From Pseudomonadota bacterium (GTDB lineage Bacteria; Bdellovibrionota; Bacteriovoracia; Bacteriovoracales; Bacteriovoracaceae): DNA of 37,082 bases. The translations under genes were made by a program, and so were the position numbers. The notes under the pieces are model-generated. The model was given only the letters and a program-made list of their open reading frames with translations, ran no database searches and had not been told where the DNA came from. Of the stretch, positions 7,858-16,258 are shown one piece after another; the first letter of the stretch is position 1; each line of letters begins with the position of its first letter. Location of the stretch: contig JAIYBW010000007.1 in NCBI GenBank assembly GCA_027488375.1, forward strand, positions 1 to 37,082, read 5' to 3'.

Positions 7858-8544
7858 ATGCTAAAAGTACTAATGGCGATCTTGATGCTTTCTTTTCTGG
7901 GAACGTCATGTTCCAGTAAGAAAAAAGTTAAGGACGTCGATAATTCTGCCACAATTGTAAAAGATTATGAAGTAAGAGACGCTTCCTCTACAAACAGACC
8001 AGGCTGGATTGAAGATGCTATGGTTTGGGTAGAGCAAGAAAATATGGATACCGCTAAATATCGTTATTTTTCTTTCGAAACTGAGCCAAAAGTGAACCGT
8101 GAAATCGCTTGTAACCTTGCCAAGGCAAATGTAAATGCTGCTATCGCTGGTGAGATAACAACTTTTATCCAAAAGACTCTTGCTGCTTCTGAAGAAGGTT
8201 CTGCCTCAATTGATGCTAATAATCCTAAGACTCAGGCGCTAAGAGATTTTGTTTCAAACACTCTTGCCGAAAAAATTCAGTCTCTTATCCATGGTGTAGC
8301 TCCAGTAAAAGAATACTGGGAAAAGCGCAACTATCTTAAAAAGTTTGGTGCGAAAAAAGATTATGTTGGATTTACATGTGCAAAACTTGTTCGCATGGAA
8401 AATTCTCGCTTGCAATCAGCGATTGATAAAGCCTCAGAGGATATTATCAGTAAAGCAGATGATCCTGAGACAAAAGAGAATGTAAAAAAAGCACTTGAAA
8501 AGATTGATGAAGATTTTGTTAAGGCCCGTAAAGGCGAAGTTTAA
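7858..8544 (+). CDS. LPP20-like lipoprotein, second copy
   Basis: This 228-residue protein has a signal peptide and probable lipidation Cys18 (FLGTSC; Gly at -3 is atypical for a lipobox). After a short linker it shows NRPGWIEDAM, then an Ala-rich helix (NLAKANVNAAIAGEI) and a helical middle and end. This resembles the preceding gene and the LPP20 family. A strong AAGGAG lies at the right spacing before the ATG. The gap to the preceding gene is 13 bases and to the LpoB-like gene nine bases, so these form one operon. I cannot give a molecular function. Neighbours suggest a role with peptidoglycan synthesis control or outer-membrane integrity. Confidence 0.75.
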   Translation: MLKVLMAILMLSFLGTSCSSKKKVKDVDNSATIVKDYEVRDASSTNRPGWIEDAMVWVEQENMDTAKYRYFSFETEPKVNREIACNLAKANVNAAIAGEITTFIQKTLAASEEGSASIDANNPKTQALRDFVSNTLAEKIQSLIHGVAPVKEYWEKRNYLKKFGAKKDYVGFTCAKLVRMENSRLQSAIDKASEDIISKADDPETKENVKKALEKIDEDFVKARKGEV

Positions 8545-8553
8545 GGAGTTTCT

Positions 8554-9159
8554 ATGAAATGTTTCGTTGCTGTTCTTTCACTATCACTTTTGGCCACTTC
8601 ATGTGGAAGCTTTAAAGCTAAAAGAGTTGATGCAAACGAGTCAGATGAAAAAGGTTTAACGATCACTGACAACTGGATGAGTGCTGATACGACTCAGGCC
8701 ATTTCAGATATTATTAAGCAAATGAAGGCCCATCCAGGCTTTGCTGAAATGAAAGCGAAGCACGGGCGTCCTAAGGTTTTTATTGCTGAAGTTCAAAATC
8801 AAACAGCAGAGGCCTATTTCCCAATCGGAGATCTGAATGATGAGCTTTTAAATGAGCTTTCCATGTCAGGTGAGTTCAAGCTTGTTGATCAGGCTGCTCG
8901 TGAAAAGATTCTGGGCGAAATTACATACCAAAACGATGGAATGGTTGATCCTGCGACAGCTAAAAAAATTGGTAAACAAACTGGTGCTGATGTCATGATC
9001 TTTGGAAATGTGTACATGAAGCCAGAGAAAAGATCAGGGAAAACGTTGAAAGAATATTCAGTCAATATTCGTTTAACAGATATTGAGTCAGCGACAGAAT
9101 TTCTTCGTACTCGCACAAAAGTAAATAAGTATTCTGAGAAAAACGCCACTTCATGGTAA
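8554..9159 (+). CDS. lpoB: LpoB-like penicillin-binding-protein activator lipoprotein
   Basis: This 201-residue lipoprotein (lipidation Cys17, LLATSC) has a globular domain matching the LpoB/CsgG-like fold. It reads GRPKVFIAEVQNQT, then the DLNDELLNELSMSGEFKLVD segment, a QTGADVMIFGNVYM strand and the final VNIRLTDIESATE strands. In enterobacteria LpoB sits in the outer membrane and reaches through the peptidoglycan to stimulate PBP1b. Here that role is inferred from family only, since no PBP gene is in the window. AAGGAG-like sequence precedes the ATG. It overlaps the following gene by seven bases, indicating coupled translation. Confidence 0.8.
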   Translation: MKCFVAVLSLSLLATSCGSFKAKRVDANESDEKGLTITDNWMSADTTQAISDIIKQMKAHPGFAEMKAKHGRPKVFIAEVQNQTAEAYFPIGDLNDELLNELSMSGEFKLVDQAAREKILGEITYQNDGMVDPATAKKIGKQTGADVMIFGNVYMKPEKRSGKTLKEYSVNIRLTDIESATEFLRTRTKVNKYSEKNATSW

Positions 9160-10790
9160 AAAGCAGTAAACTCTTTTTTTTAATTCTTCTTTTCACCCTG
9201 GGAGCTTGTTCTTCCAGGATGAAAGATGAAGCGAAGCTTTATCGCAGTCACTTTAGTACGGGTGATTTTAAAAATGCCGAAGAAATTCTGAATAAAAGTG
9301 ATCTGAAAAAAGACGCTAAGTCACAACTCCTTTGGTTATTAGAGAGAGGATCTCTTTCACTTTCCTTGGGTGATGAGTCTCGTGCTATTCAAGAATTTCA
9401 AAATGCATTAGAACTTATTGATCAGCTCTACACAAAAAAGATTTCGGCGAAAGCGGCTAGCCTTATTATCAATGATTCATCTGATGTTTTTTATGGGGCC
9501 AGTTATGAGCGCTCTTTTGCTCATTATTTCTTAGCGAAGTCTTATTATGCTCGTTACCTCAAGTTAAAAAATAAAGCTGATCTGCAAAGTGCACGTGCGA
9601 CTATTCTCGCTTGGGACTCTTATTTTGCTGAACTCCAAAGAAGTTTAACTAATAAAACAATTTATCAAACTGATTTAATGTTAAAAGTTTTTGGGGGAGA
9701 GGTTCATGAGATCAGTGAGATTAGAAATGATAAACAAATTTCACTTCAACTTTATAAAGATGCCCTTAACATCCTCAACACGATGGGGGGAGCTTTTAAT
9801 GTCTTCAACAATCAGTCTACTGAATTTATCAAATCTTATGAGTCAGGAGCGAGTGAAAAAGCTTATGTTAAGACGGCAGCCTATAAGGATTTGCATGACT
9901 TTTTAGTGTTTAAAATTTTGTCCTTAACTAAAGAAATCAGGGCCGCTGAATTTAAAGATTTGTCACAGAGTCTTAAGCCAAGTCCCGAAGTCTTAAATAA
10001 ATTGAATCAACCCAAATCAAATATTGTGATCCTTCTTGAAGAAGGGCTTATCCCGCAAAAAATTGGAAAGCCCTTTAATTTTGGACTCAAGGGTGCTGTC
10101 GATGCGGTTGAAAATCCGGGGGCGAAGGCATTCATTGCGACCGTCGGTGCTGAGGTGATTACCGCCTTTGCCATGAACACTCTGGGAATGCGACCACAGA
10201 ATTTTCAAACGACCGGCAGTTTTATTTTTGCTCATGATGTAACAAGACTAGCTGTCCAAGAAGCTTCAATTTCATTTGAGCTTCCCATGATTGAGGAGAC
10301 ACCAGTTCCACAGGATCTGAATCTCGTTGTGATGAATAAGGAAGGTAAAGTTCTCCATACAGAACCAATGGCAATTGTTTCCGAAAATGGTGCTCTTGCT
10401 CGCATTGTTCTTGAAGAGGATGTTGTAAGTCGATACGTAAAAACGGGGACGAGAGTGGCCATTAAGCACTTGGTTGCGATTGTAGCGTCCATGCAGATTT
10501 ACCAGAAATTAAGACCACAGGGTGAGTTTCTCGCAAAATCAGTTGCGATGGCGACTTATATTGCCTCCTCAAAAGGTATTGCTGCTTTCGAAAAGGCCGA
10601 TACTCGCTATTGGATGACGCTCCCAGAGTTGCTCAGAATTAGTGAATTTGCACTTCCTCCTGGTGAGTATATGGTTGGTGTGAGTAAAAGGCTTAATGGA
10701 GGCGAGGCTCAAGCGATTAAAAACTTAGGTTCTATTAAAGTGGAAGAGTCAGGTAAGTCGATCCATCACCTTAAATTTATCAATCTTTAG
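9153..10790 (+). CDS. COG3014-like TPR lipoprotein
   Basis: This 545-residue lipoprotein has a classical lipobox (LGAC, Cys19). The N-terminal half (about 25-260) is helical with TPR-like pairs: LLWLLERGSLSLSLGDESRAIQEFQ and an FAHYFLAKSYYARYLKLKN helix. The C-terminal half is predicted alpha/beta, with segments such as FIFAHDVTRLAVQEASISFELP and a late LRISEFALPPGEYMVGVS motif. This matches my memory of the COG3014 family, which often travels with LpoB-like and LPP20 lipoproteins. It overlaps the LpoB-like gene end. I infer that it works with that protein, perhaps as a periplasmic scaffold; the biochemical function is unknown. Confidence 0.7.
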   Translation: MVKSSKLFFLILLFTLGACSSRMKDEAKLYRSHFSTGDFKNAEEILNKSDLKKDAKSQLLWLLERGSLSLSLGDESRAIQEFQNALELIDQLYTKKISAKAASLIINDSSDVFYGASYERSFAHYFLAKSYYARYLKLKNKADLQSARATILAWDSYFAELQRSLTNKTIYQTDLMLKVFGGEVHEISEIRNDKQISLQLYKDALNILNTMGGAFNVFNNQSTEFIKSYESGASEKAYVKTAAYKDLHDFLVFKILSLTKEIRAAEFKDLSQSLKPSPEVLNKLNQPKSNIVILLEEGLIPQKIGKPFNFGLKGAVDAVENPGAKAFIATVGAEVITAFAMNTLGMRPQNFQTTGSFIFAHDVTRLAVQEASISFELPMIEETPVPQDLNLVVMNKEGKVLHTEPMAIVSENGALARIVLEEDVVSRYVKTGTRVAIKHLVAIVASMQIYQKLRPQGEFLAKSVAMATYIASSKGIAAFEKADTRYWMTLPELLRISEFALPPGEYMVGVSKRLNGGEAQAIKNLGSIKVEESGKSIHHLKFINL

Positions 10791-10838
10791 CGTCATTTTT
10801 TTCTGAAGTATTCATTCTCTTTGCCGAAGAGCTAGAGG

Positions 10839-11756
10839 ATGAAATACTTTGCACTATTAATTTTTTGCTTAAATTCATTTAATCTCCTCGCCCTTGAGGA
10901 TAAAACAATTCATGTAGAGGGTCAGTCAACCCGCGGAACGTGGATGAGTTTTTCTTCGTCGGAAGAATTAAATTTTAAAAAACTCTTTGAACTCCTGGCA
11001 CGTTCAAAAAGTGGAGAGAGATTAATTAAGGAAGCTCAGTTTAAAGCCGCTCAAACTGGTCAGCTATTAAGCGATGTGATCAAAGTCGGTGACTCTTCAT
11101 TAACAGACACAACTCTGGTGAGAAAATTCTCTCCCCATTCACCAGAACATGTGATCTATGAGTCTCGTTCTGTGGTTTATATAAGTCGTCACCTGGCCTG
11201 GGATGATGCTCTTTTGGATCTTGCTCACGAATTAACTCACTATGTTTATCGGGAAAGCTTTAACCCTTACTCTGAAAATTTTAATGCCAAGGATTTTATT
11301 AAGGGCACAATTGAGGGCAAAGGGGGAGAAGTTCAGGCTTTTCTGACAGAATGTAGAGTGCTTAAGGAACTATTTTCTAATCGCGTTCATTCTCGCTCAC
11401 ATTGTCAAAAAATTGAAAATGATCGAGGGGATCTTTCTTTTACCAAAGCTGTTGAACTCTTCTATCATGTTGGTTCGTATTTTGATCAATTTCACGGCCA
11501 GTTAAGAAAACGCTCCATAGCAAGTGAATTTCAAGATTTAAAAGCTGATAAAATAAATTTTGTTTCATCTGCCTACGGTGTTCCTTATCCCCTGGCCGCC
11601 CTCATGGAGTACGAACTTGTACTTTCTAAAGTTTGCGAGAATGATAAAAAGCGTCTTGCCTACATGCAGCAAGGTCCTCAGCGTGGCCCAGCGTCAACTT
11701 CTCCTAGTCAGCATAAATTCCATCAGTCCTATAACAGCCGTTGTTTGCAAAAATAA
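10839..11756 (+). CDS. Exported protein with HExxH metalloprotease-like motif
   Basis: This 305-residue exported protein has a signal peptide cut around LLA|LED. It contains HELTH at residues 130-134 within a helix (LLDLAHELTHYVYRE), followed about 30 residues later by GGEVQAFLTEC, where Glu164 could be the third zinc ligand as in gluzincin-type enzymes. Four cysteines lie between there and the C-terminus, so a disulfide is possible. No named peptidase family is obvious to me. AGAGG sits directly against the ATG and GAAGAG eight bases upstream, the latter being the better-placed ribosome site. It is a lone gene between the lipoprotein operon and nuoB. A role in envelope or prey protein cleavage is speculation. 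Confidence 0.7.
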   Translation: MKYFALLIFCLNSFNLLALEDKTIHVEGQSTRGTWMSFSSSEELNFKKLFELLARSKSGERLIKEAQFKAAQTGQLLSDVIKVGDSSLTDTTLVRKFSPHSPEHVIYESRSVVYISRHLAWDDALLDLAHELTHYVYRESFNPYSENFNAKDFIKGTIEGKGGEVQAFLTECRVLKELFSNRVHSRSHCQKIENDRGDLSFTKAVELFYHVGSYFDQFHGQLRKRSIASEFQDLKADKINFVSSAYGVPYPLAALMEYELVLSKVCENDKKRLAYMQQGPQRGPASTSPSQHKFHQSYNSRCLQK

Positions 11757-11855
11757 TTAAGACAACTCTTGAATTCATCCGGAAATGATTGAAAATTCAG
11801 GCCTTGAGCGGTAAAACTAAGAGTAGATTATTTTAATTGTGAACCGGAGTTTTCC

Positions 11856-12338
11856 ATGCAAGACGGAGTTGTGCTCACGACCATTGATGATTTTTTAAAC
11901 TGGGGAAGAAAAAATTCTCTATGGCCTATGACTTTTGGTCTGGCCTGTTGTGCGATCGAGATGATGGCCACTGGTGCTGCCAAATATGATCTTGAAAGAT
12001 TTGGTTGTGGTGCCTTCATGGCGACTCCAAGAAGAGCAGACCTTATGATTGTTGCAGGAACTGTAACAATGAAAATGGCTACTCGAGTGAAAGTTCTTTA
12101 TGAGCAAATGGCTGAGCCCAAGTACGTTATCTCTATGGGTTCTTGTGCCAACAAAGGTGGACCTTACTGGCAATATGGTTATCACGTCTTGAAAGGTGTG
12201 GATGAAATTGTTCCAGTAGATGTTTACGTTCCTGGTTGTCCTCCTCGTCCTGAAGCTCTTATTGAAGGTGTGATGACACTTCAAAAGAAAATTGCCAATG
12301 AAAGAATCCTTAGAACTAAGTGGGTAAAAAATGCATAA
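11856..12338 (+). CDS. nuoB: NADH-quinone oxidoreductase subunit B
   Basis: This 160-residue NuoB/PSST subunit carries cluster N2, the last iron-sulfur centre before quinone in complex I. The [4Fe-4S] ligands are visible: tandem Cys31-Cys32 ([10 protein letters not shown]), Cys97 ([10 protein letters not shown]) and Cys128 ([11 protein letters not shown]). An extra Cys51 falls in [15 protein letters not shown], where many homologues have Glu-Val-Phe-Arg. CGGAG nine bases before the ATG is the ribosome site. It is first in the block nuoB-C-D-I, and overlaps nuoC by eight bases. nuoA, the usual first gene, is not adjacent; the upstream neighbour is the HExxH protein. Confidence 0.95.
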   Translation: MQDGVVLTTIDDFLNWGRKNSLWPMTFGLACCAIEMMATGAAKYDLERFGCGAFMATPRRADLMIVAGTVTMKMATRVKVLYEQMAEPKYVISMGSCANKGGPYWQYGYHVLKGVDEIVPVDVYVPGCPPRPEALIEGVMTLQKKIANERILRTKWVKNA

Positions 12339-12900
12339 GGAATTAGCAGATTTAATTAACCGTCATGTGAGCGGAGCCCAAGCAGTTGCTTTCATCGCTG
12401 CAGACTCAAAGTCTGATTCAAGTATTACTGTTGAAGCTTCACATATTTATAAAGTAGTTGAGTTCTTAAAGACGAATAAAGAAATTTCTTTCAACTCACT
12501 TCATGTCATCAGTGGTGTTGATTACTTAGAGCACATGGAAGTTTGTTACATGTTAACAAACTATAATCCAGAAGCTGTTCGTGATTTAATCCTTAAAGTA
12601 AAACTTACTGATCGAGTAAGCCCATCAGTTGATTCAATTGTAAAACTTTTTGCTGCTGCAAATTTTCAAGAGCGTGAAGTTTACGACATGTTTGGGATAA
12701 AATTTAATAATCATCCTGATATGAGAAGAATTCTTTGTCCTGATGATTGGGAAGGCTTTCCACTTCGTAAGGATTACGTAGCCCAGAAAGTTTATAACGG
12801 TATGAATGTTTATCCTGACTCTAAAATGAACATGGAAGATAGAGAGTTTATTGTTCGTCAGGATATGATTAAAAAAGCTCAAGAAAGCAAAGCTCAATAA
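12331..12900 (+). CDS. nuoC: NADH-quinone oxidoreductase subunit C
   Basis: This 189-residue subunit of the peripheral arm (30-kDa family) holds the NuoB/NuoD quinone module together. Family signatures are clear in the C-terminal half: the [17 protein letters not shown] block, then [22 protein letters not shown], the classic ERE.yDmfGi and R.lL..dw.GhPLrKDy patterns. The protein is separate, not fused to NuoD as in some bacteria. The start ATG lies inside the end of nuoB (eight-base overlap), and nuoD follows after 14 bases behind AAGGAA. Confidence 0.94.
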   Translation: MHKELADLINRHVSGAQAVAFIAADSKSDSSITVEASHIYKVVEFLKTNKEISFNSLHVISGVDYLEHMEVCYMLTNYNPEAVRDLILKVKLTDRVSPSVDSIVKLFAAANFQEREVYDMFGIKFNNHPDMRRILCPDDWEGFPLRKDYVAQKVYNGMNVYPDSKMNMEDREFIVRQDMIKKAQESKAQ

Positions 12901-12914
12901 TAAGGAATCACTTT

Positions 12915-14090
12915 ATGCAAAGCCGCTGGGACATTGGCCAACCTGAAAGGCCAACCATTAATTCCGAAACTGAAAAGTTAAAATCTGAGCTTTTGACCCT
13001 CAATATGGGTCCTCAGCACCCTGCCACTCACGGGGTTTTAAGAATAGAAATTTGGACAGACTCTGAGATCGTCGCTCATGCAATTCCACATCTTGGTTAT
13101 CTTCACCGTTGTATGGAAAAACATGCTGAAAGCCTAGATTTTCGTGGCGTGATCCCTTTTGTTGACCGTTTAGACTATTTGGCTTCAATGAATATGGAAT
13201 GGACTTATGCCATGGCCATTGAAAAAATGCTGGGAACTGAAGTCCCTCGTCGAGCTGAATTGCTCCGGATTTTAACTGGGGAGCTTCAGCGTATTGCCTC
13301 TCACCTTATGGCATTTGGTACTTATGCTCTTGATCTTGGTGCTTTCTCGCCATTTCTTTACGCCTTCGATTACCGAGAAAAAATTCTTCGTCTGTTTGAA
13401 GAAGTTTCTGGTGCTCGTCTTCTTTATAATTACATCTGGATTGGTGGACTTTGGAATGATTGGACAGATGATCAGCTTGTTCGCGTAGGACAATTTTGTG
13501 ATGAGATGGAAGAAGAAGCTAAAAAATATCATGAACTCGTTTCTTTAAATAAAATCTTTGTTCAGCGTACGGCCAACGTTGGAATTATGACTGTTCAGGA
13601 CTGCTTAGACTTTGGAGCCTCAGGCCCAGTTCTTCGTGGTGCTGGTATGAAGTGGGATCTTCGTAAGAATGCTCCGTACTCACTCTATAATGAATTCGAT
13701 TTTGATGTTCCAGTAGGTACAGGCGAAATGGGTCAAGTAGGCGACTGTTGGAACCGTTATATTGTGCGTATGAAAGAAGTGGGCGAGTCTATTAAAATTA
13801 TCCGTCAGGTGCTTGAGAAGCTTGAGCCGGGTCCAGTTATGGGCAAGGTTCCAAAAGTCATGAAGCTTCCGGCCGGTGAGGTTTATGTTAGAGCTGAATG
13901 CCCTCGTGGAGAGCTTGCTTTCCACCTTGTGGCCAAAGCTGATGAGAAAACACCATATCGACTTAAAGTGAAGTCTCCATGTTTCACTCATACATCAATG
14001 CTCCCTCGAGTTGCTCCAGGTCAGATGATCGCTGACTTTGTGGCCACCGTTGGATCAATTGATATCGTCTTAGGAGAGGTTGACCGATGA
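12915..14090 (+). CDS. nuoD: NADH-quinone oxidoreductase subunit D
   Basis: This 391-residue 49-kDa subunit forms the quinone-binding site with NuoB. The signature MGPQHPATHGVLR occurs near residue 31, followed by HLGYLHRCMEK, FVDRLDYLASM and ELQRIASHLMAFG, all typical of the family and related to the large subunit of NiFe hydrogenases. The C-terminus ends in VLGEVDR, as in most NuoD. AAGGAA precedes the ATG. Its TGA overlaps the ATG of the next gene (ATGA), so nuoI is translationally coupled. Confidence 0.96.
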   Translation: MQSRWDIGQPERPTINSETEKLKSELLTLNMGPQHPATHGVLRIEIWTDSEIVAHAIPHLGYLHRCMEKHAESLDFRGVIPFVDRLDYLASMNMEWTYAMAIEKMLGTEVPRRAELLRILTGELQRIASHLMAFGTYALDLGAFSPFLYAFDYREKILRLFEEVSGARLLYNYIWIGGLWNDWTDDQLVRVGQFCDEMEEEAKKYHELVSLNKIFVQRTANVGIMTVQDCLDFGASGPVLRGAGMKWDLRKNAPYSLYNEFDFDVPVGTGEMGQVGDCWNRYIVRMKEVGESIKIIRQVLEKLEPGPVMGKVPKVMKLPAGEVYVRAECPRGELAFHLVAKADEKTPYRLKVKSPCFTHTSMLPRVAPGQMIADFVATVGSIDIVLGEVDR

Positions 14091-14596
14091 GCACACAAGT
14101 TCACTCAGAATCAAGTTTTAAACAATACTTTGCCGACCTTTGGAATGGAATTTCCACAACGGCGAAAGGGATGTGGATCACATTTAGATATGTGTGGGCA
14201 GTGAAGCCAGTATCTATTGAGTACCCAGAGATAAGAGAAGTTCTTCCGGAAAGAGCGCGGATGAGACTTTTTAATGATACTCAAAATTGTATCTCATGTA
14301 CTCAATGTGCGATGGCGTGTCCGGTTGATTGTATTTATATTGCCTCTGAGAAACTTCCGGAGGGAACTGAAATTAAGAAAACAAGTAACGGTCAGGCCAT
14401 TCGTTTGAAACTCAATCAGTTCACGATTGATACGGCCCTTTGTTGTTATTGTGGGCTTTGTACAACTGTTTGTCCTACTGAGTGTCTTACACATTCACAT
14501 GACTATGAATTCTCTGCTTATACCATTGATCAGATGAAGTATGATTACCTTGCCCCAGATATCGTGGCGTGGCGTGATCGCATTGTAAAATCTTAA
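14087..14596 (+). CDS. nuoI: NADH-quinone oxidoreductase subunit I
   Basis: This 169-residue ferredoxin-like subunit carries two [4Fe-4S] clusters (N6a and N6b) that relay electrons to NuoB. The two motifs are CISCTQCAMACPVDC and CCYCGLCTTVCPTEC, both complete CxxCxxCxxxCP sets. The N-terminus contains an amphipathic/hydrophobic stretch (GMWITFRYVWAVKPV) followed by SIEYPEIREVLPERAR, as in NuoI. It is last in the operon; an intrinsic terminator begins seven bases after the stop. The genes for NuoA, E-H and J-N are not in this window. Confidence 0.95.
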   Translation: MSTQVHSESSFKQYFADLWNGISTTAKGMWITFRYVWAVKPVSIEYPEIREVLPERARMRLFNDTQNCISCTQCAMACPVDCIYIASEKLPEGTEIKKTSNGQAIRLKLNQFTIDTALCCYCGLCTTVCPTECLTHSHDYEFSAYTIDQMKYDYLAPDIVAWRDRIVKS

Positions 14597-14602
14597 AAAA
14601 AT

Positions 14603-14632
14603 AAAGGCTCCTTCGGGAGCCTTTTTTATTTT
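14603..14632. terminator. Strong bidirectional intrinsic terminator
   Basis: A nine-base perfect stem, aaaggctcc / ggagccttt, closes on a ttcg tetraloop (612-615 of the 14 kb block) and is followed by a T-rich tract on the plus strand. On the minus strand the preceding A-rich run reads as a T-run, so it can stop both nuoI and the convergent lipoprotein transcript. The minus-strand stop codon is at 14626-14628, inside the T-rich flank. Confidence 0.95.
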
Positions 14633-14940
14633 GCCTGTATCGTTTCTAATATTATTTCACTGTTTTTAACTTTACCTTTAAATCGAACAGTTAATTGACT
14701 CGTAAGTGGTCTAGAGGCAACAAACTCTAAAGAATTATAAGAACTATAAATGCTAACTGAATAAAGAACACTATTAAGTTTTATTTGATCTGGTTTCCCA
14801 CGAATGAGTAACCCTTCCTGAAAATTAGTGGATGATGTCGAAAGAGTCGAATTGCTCTGAAGTCTTTGATTAGAAATATTTACGTCTTTTCCACAAGCGA
14901 TGACGAGAAAAAAAAGTAAGAATACAATTTTATTCATCAT
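14626..14940 (-). CDS. Small lipoprotein, function unknown
   Basis: This 104-residue protein has a short lipoprotein signal (MMNKIVFLLFFL..., lipidation Cys16 in VIACGK). The mature part is Ser/Thr/Asn-rich, then a compact beta-type region (LNSVLYSVSIYS, LTVRFKGKVK). The tandem ATGs at 14940 and 14937 overlap the end of the preceding gene (stop TAA at 14932-14930). GGGA about ten bases upstream is a weak ribosome site. It is last gene of an overlapping three-gene set headed by a peptidoglycan amidase, which hints at an envelope role. I recognise no family. Confidence 0.6.
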   Translation of the reverse strand: MMNKIVFLLFFLVIACGKDVNISNQRLQSNSTLSTSSTNFQEGLLIRGKPDQIKLNSVLYSVSIYSSYNSLEFVASRPLTSQLTVRFKGKVKNSEIILETIQAK

Positions 14941-15316
14941 CACTAATCGTCCCATCAATTTTTAATTTCCCATCTTCTTCTATAATGACAAAGTTTGATG
15001 AAGATTTAGTTGAGACACCTTTTTTTACTTTCGCGACAAGCATATTTCCTATTTTTGATTTCTTCCAACTCTCAAGAATCCTTTTAATTTTTGATTTCTT
15101 TTTTTCTTTGGGAAGTTCTTTGATCTTATCAATAAATTCTTCCTTCCCACCACTTTCGCTTAGAAATTTTTTAGTGAACACTTCGTCAACTAGTTCAGTT
15201 TTATGCTCGGTCATGACTTTATCATAATTGATTAATAATTCTTTTATCGCCTTCTCATCAGACGCAGAAGCCAGTGTTGCTGTAAAGGAGAGGAGTAATG
15301 TTAGTAGAATGTGCAT
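14930..15316 (-). CDS. Small exported protein, function unknown
   Basis: This 128-residue protein has a signal peptide (MHILLTLLLSFTATL..., cut near ASA|SDE). The mature part is lysine-rich and helical at first, with a KEKKKSKIKRILESWKK stretch, then beta-like (NFVIIEEDGKLKIDG). The pattern is vaguely that of small NTF2-like/DUF4440-type periplasmic proteins (kELLinYDKVMTEH ... ), but I would not assign it. Its ATG lies inside the end of the upstream amidase gene (16-base overlap), and its own end overlaps the next lipoprotein, so the three are translated as a unit. Confidence 0.6.
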   Translation of the reverse strand: MHILLTLLLSFTATLASASDEKAIKELLINYDKVMTEHKTELVDEVFTKKFLSESGGKEEFIDKIKELPKEKKKSKIKRILESWKKSKIGNMLVAKVKKGVSTKSSSNFVIIEEDGKLKIDGTISDDE

Positions 15317-16128
15317 CCATACTCCTTAGCAATGATCTTGATTTGCTCAATATAGTTTTTAATGGTCCCTGGACAGGTCGTACTATGATAATAATTGTGC
15401 CATTTAATATTTTTAATTCGTGGATACTTTTTTTGAAGTTGGCAGGAAAGTCGCGCTACCATGTCTTGGGTACCTTTTGTCGGATAGCGAGGATTTCTTT
15501 TGGAATAACCACTGGGGTTATCCTGTGAGAAGGGGGCATAGTTTCCATTCACGACAATACCAAGAGTTGTGACATTGGCCTTAATCAGCCCATCTCTAAT
15601 GAGAGTAGGATCAATTTTAAACTCTTCATTTTCTTTTCCACAGAGAACTTTATTTTCTTTCCACATTTGCAGCTGTTCAGCGTCCATAGGAACAAAAGCA
15701 TTCGTTCCTGCATGGGCCCCAACGATGCTCAAAGGTCTTCCCTCAGTGACTAGAGGGTCAGGTATTTTTGTTCTCGCATAGGGTGAATTGATGACGTAGG
15801 AGTAGGCGATCATATACCAGGGGTCTTCAACTGTCCCACGGGCCAGATGGTAGCTATTTATTTCGATGGGAGTTGTTGTCGGAGGAGTTTCAGAATGATG
15901 AATAACAACTGTATCAATCATTTCAGTCGGTCGAGTACAAAAGCGTGCCTGAGAGTTTCGGGTATAGGTCTCACCGCGCACAGGTATGAGTTCTACTGGC
16001 CACTCTGGATCAGACCAAGGAGATTGATAAGAGAAATGACTTAAATCTGGTGCAGAGAAAAAACCAGAATCATCTGCCGAGGTGACATGACTCAAGAAGA
16101 GTAAAAAAATTGAAAATATCCACCCCAT
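15301..16128 (-). CDS. Exported N-acetylmuramoyl-L-alanine amidase (PGRP/Amidase_2-like)
   Basis: This 275-residue exported enzyme is predicted to cut the bond between muramic acid and the stem peptide of peptidoglycan. It has a signal peptide cut near VTS|ADD. Zinc-site residues of the Amidase_2/PGRP fold are visible. His77/His78 lie in DTVVIHHSETPP. His244 in KWHNYYHSTTCPG lies exactly eight residues before Cys252, the H...C spacing known from T7-lysozyme-type amidases. The segments YHLARG, MIAYSYVI and GAHAGTN also fit the family. AAGGAAG nine bases before the ATG is a good ribosome site. In a predatory bacterium such an enzyme could act on its own wall or on prey wall; the sequence cannot decide. 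Confidence 0.88.
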   Translation of the reverse strand: MGWIFSIFLLFLSHVTSADDSGFFSAPDLSHFSYQSPWSDPEWPVELIPVRGETYTRNSQARFCTRPTEMIDTVVIHHSETPPTTTPIEINSYHLARGTVEDPWYMIAYSYVINSPYARTKIPDPLVTEGRPLSIVGAHAGTNAFVPMDAEQLQMWKENKVLCGKENEEFKIDPTLIRDGLIKANVTTLGIVVNGNYAPFSQDNPSGYSKRNPRYPTKGTQDMVARLSCQLQKKYPRIKNIKWHNYYHSTTCPGTIKNYIEQIKIIAKEYGCTFY

Positions 16129-16258
16129 GGGAAGGCTTCCTTTGCTGGAAAACCTATCGGTTTGATCGGATAAAAACTTGAGAAAACTTATTTTGATCTA
16201 ATTAAAAAACCTTGAGAAAACGTGGACTTGCGATATATCATGGAAGAAAGGGACTTTA

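Noticed and set aside
11757..11855. Sigma-70 promoter for nuoB
   Set aside because: ttgagc and at-rich hexamers are present but the spacing (14 or unclear) is poor; not called.
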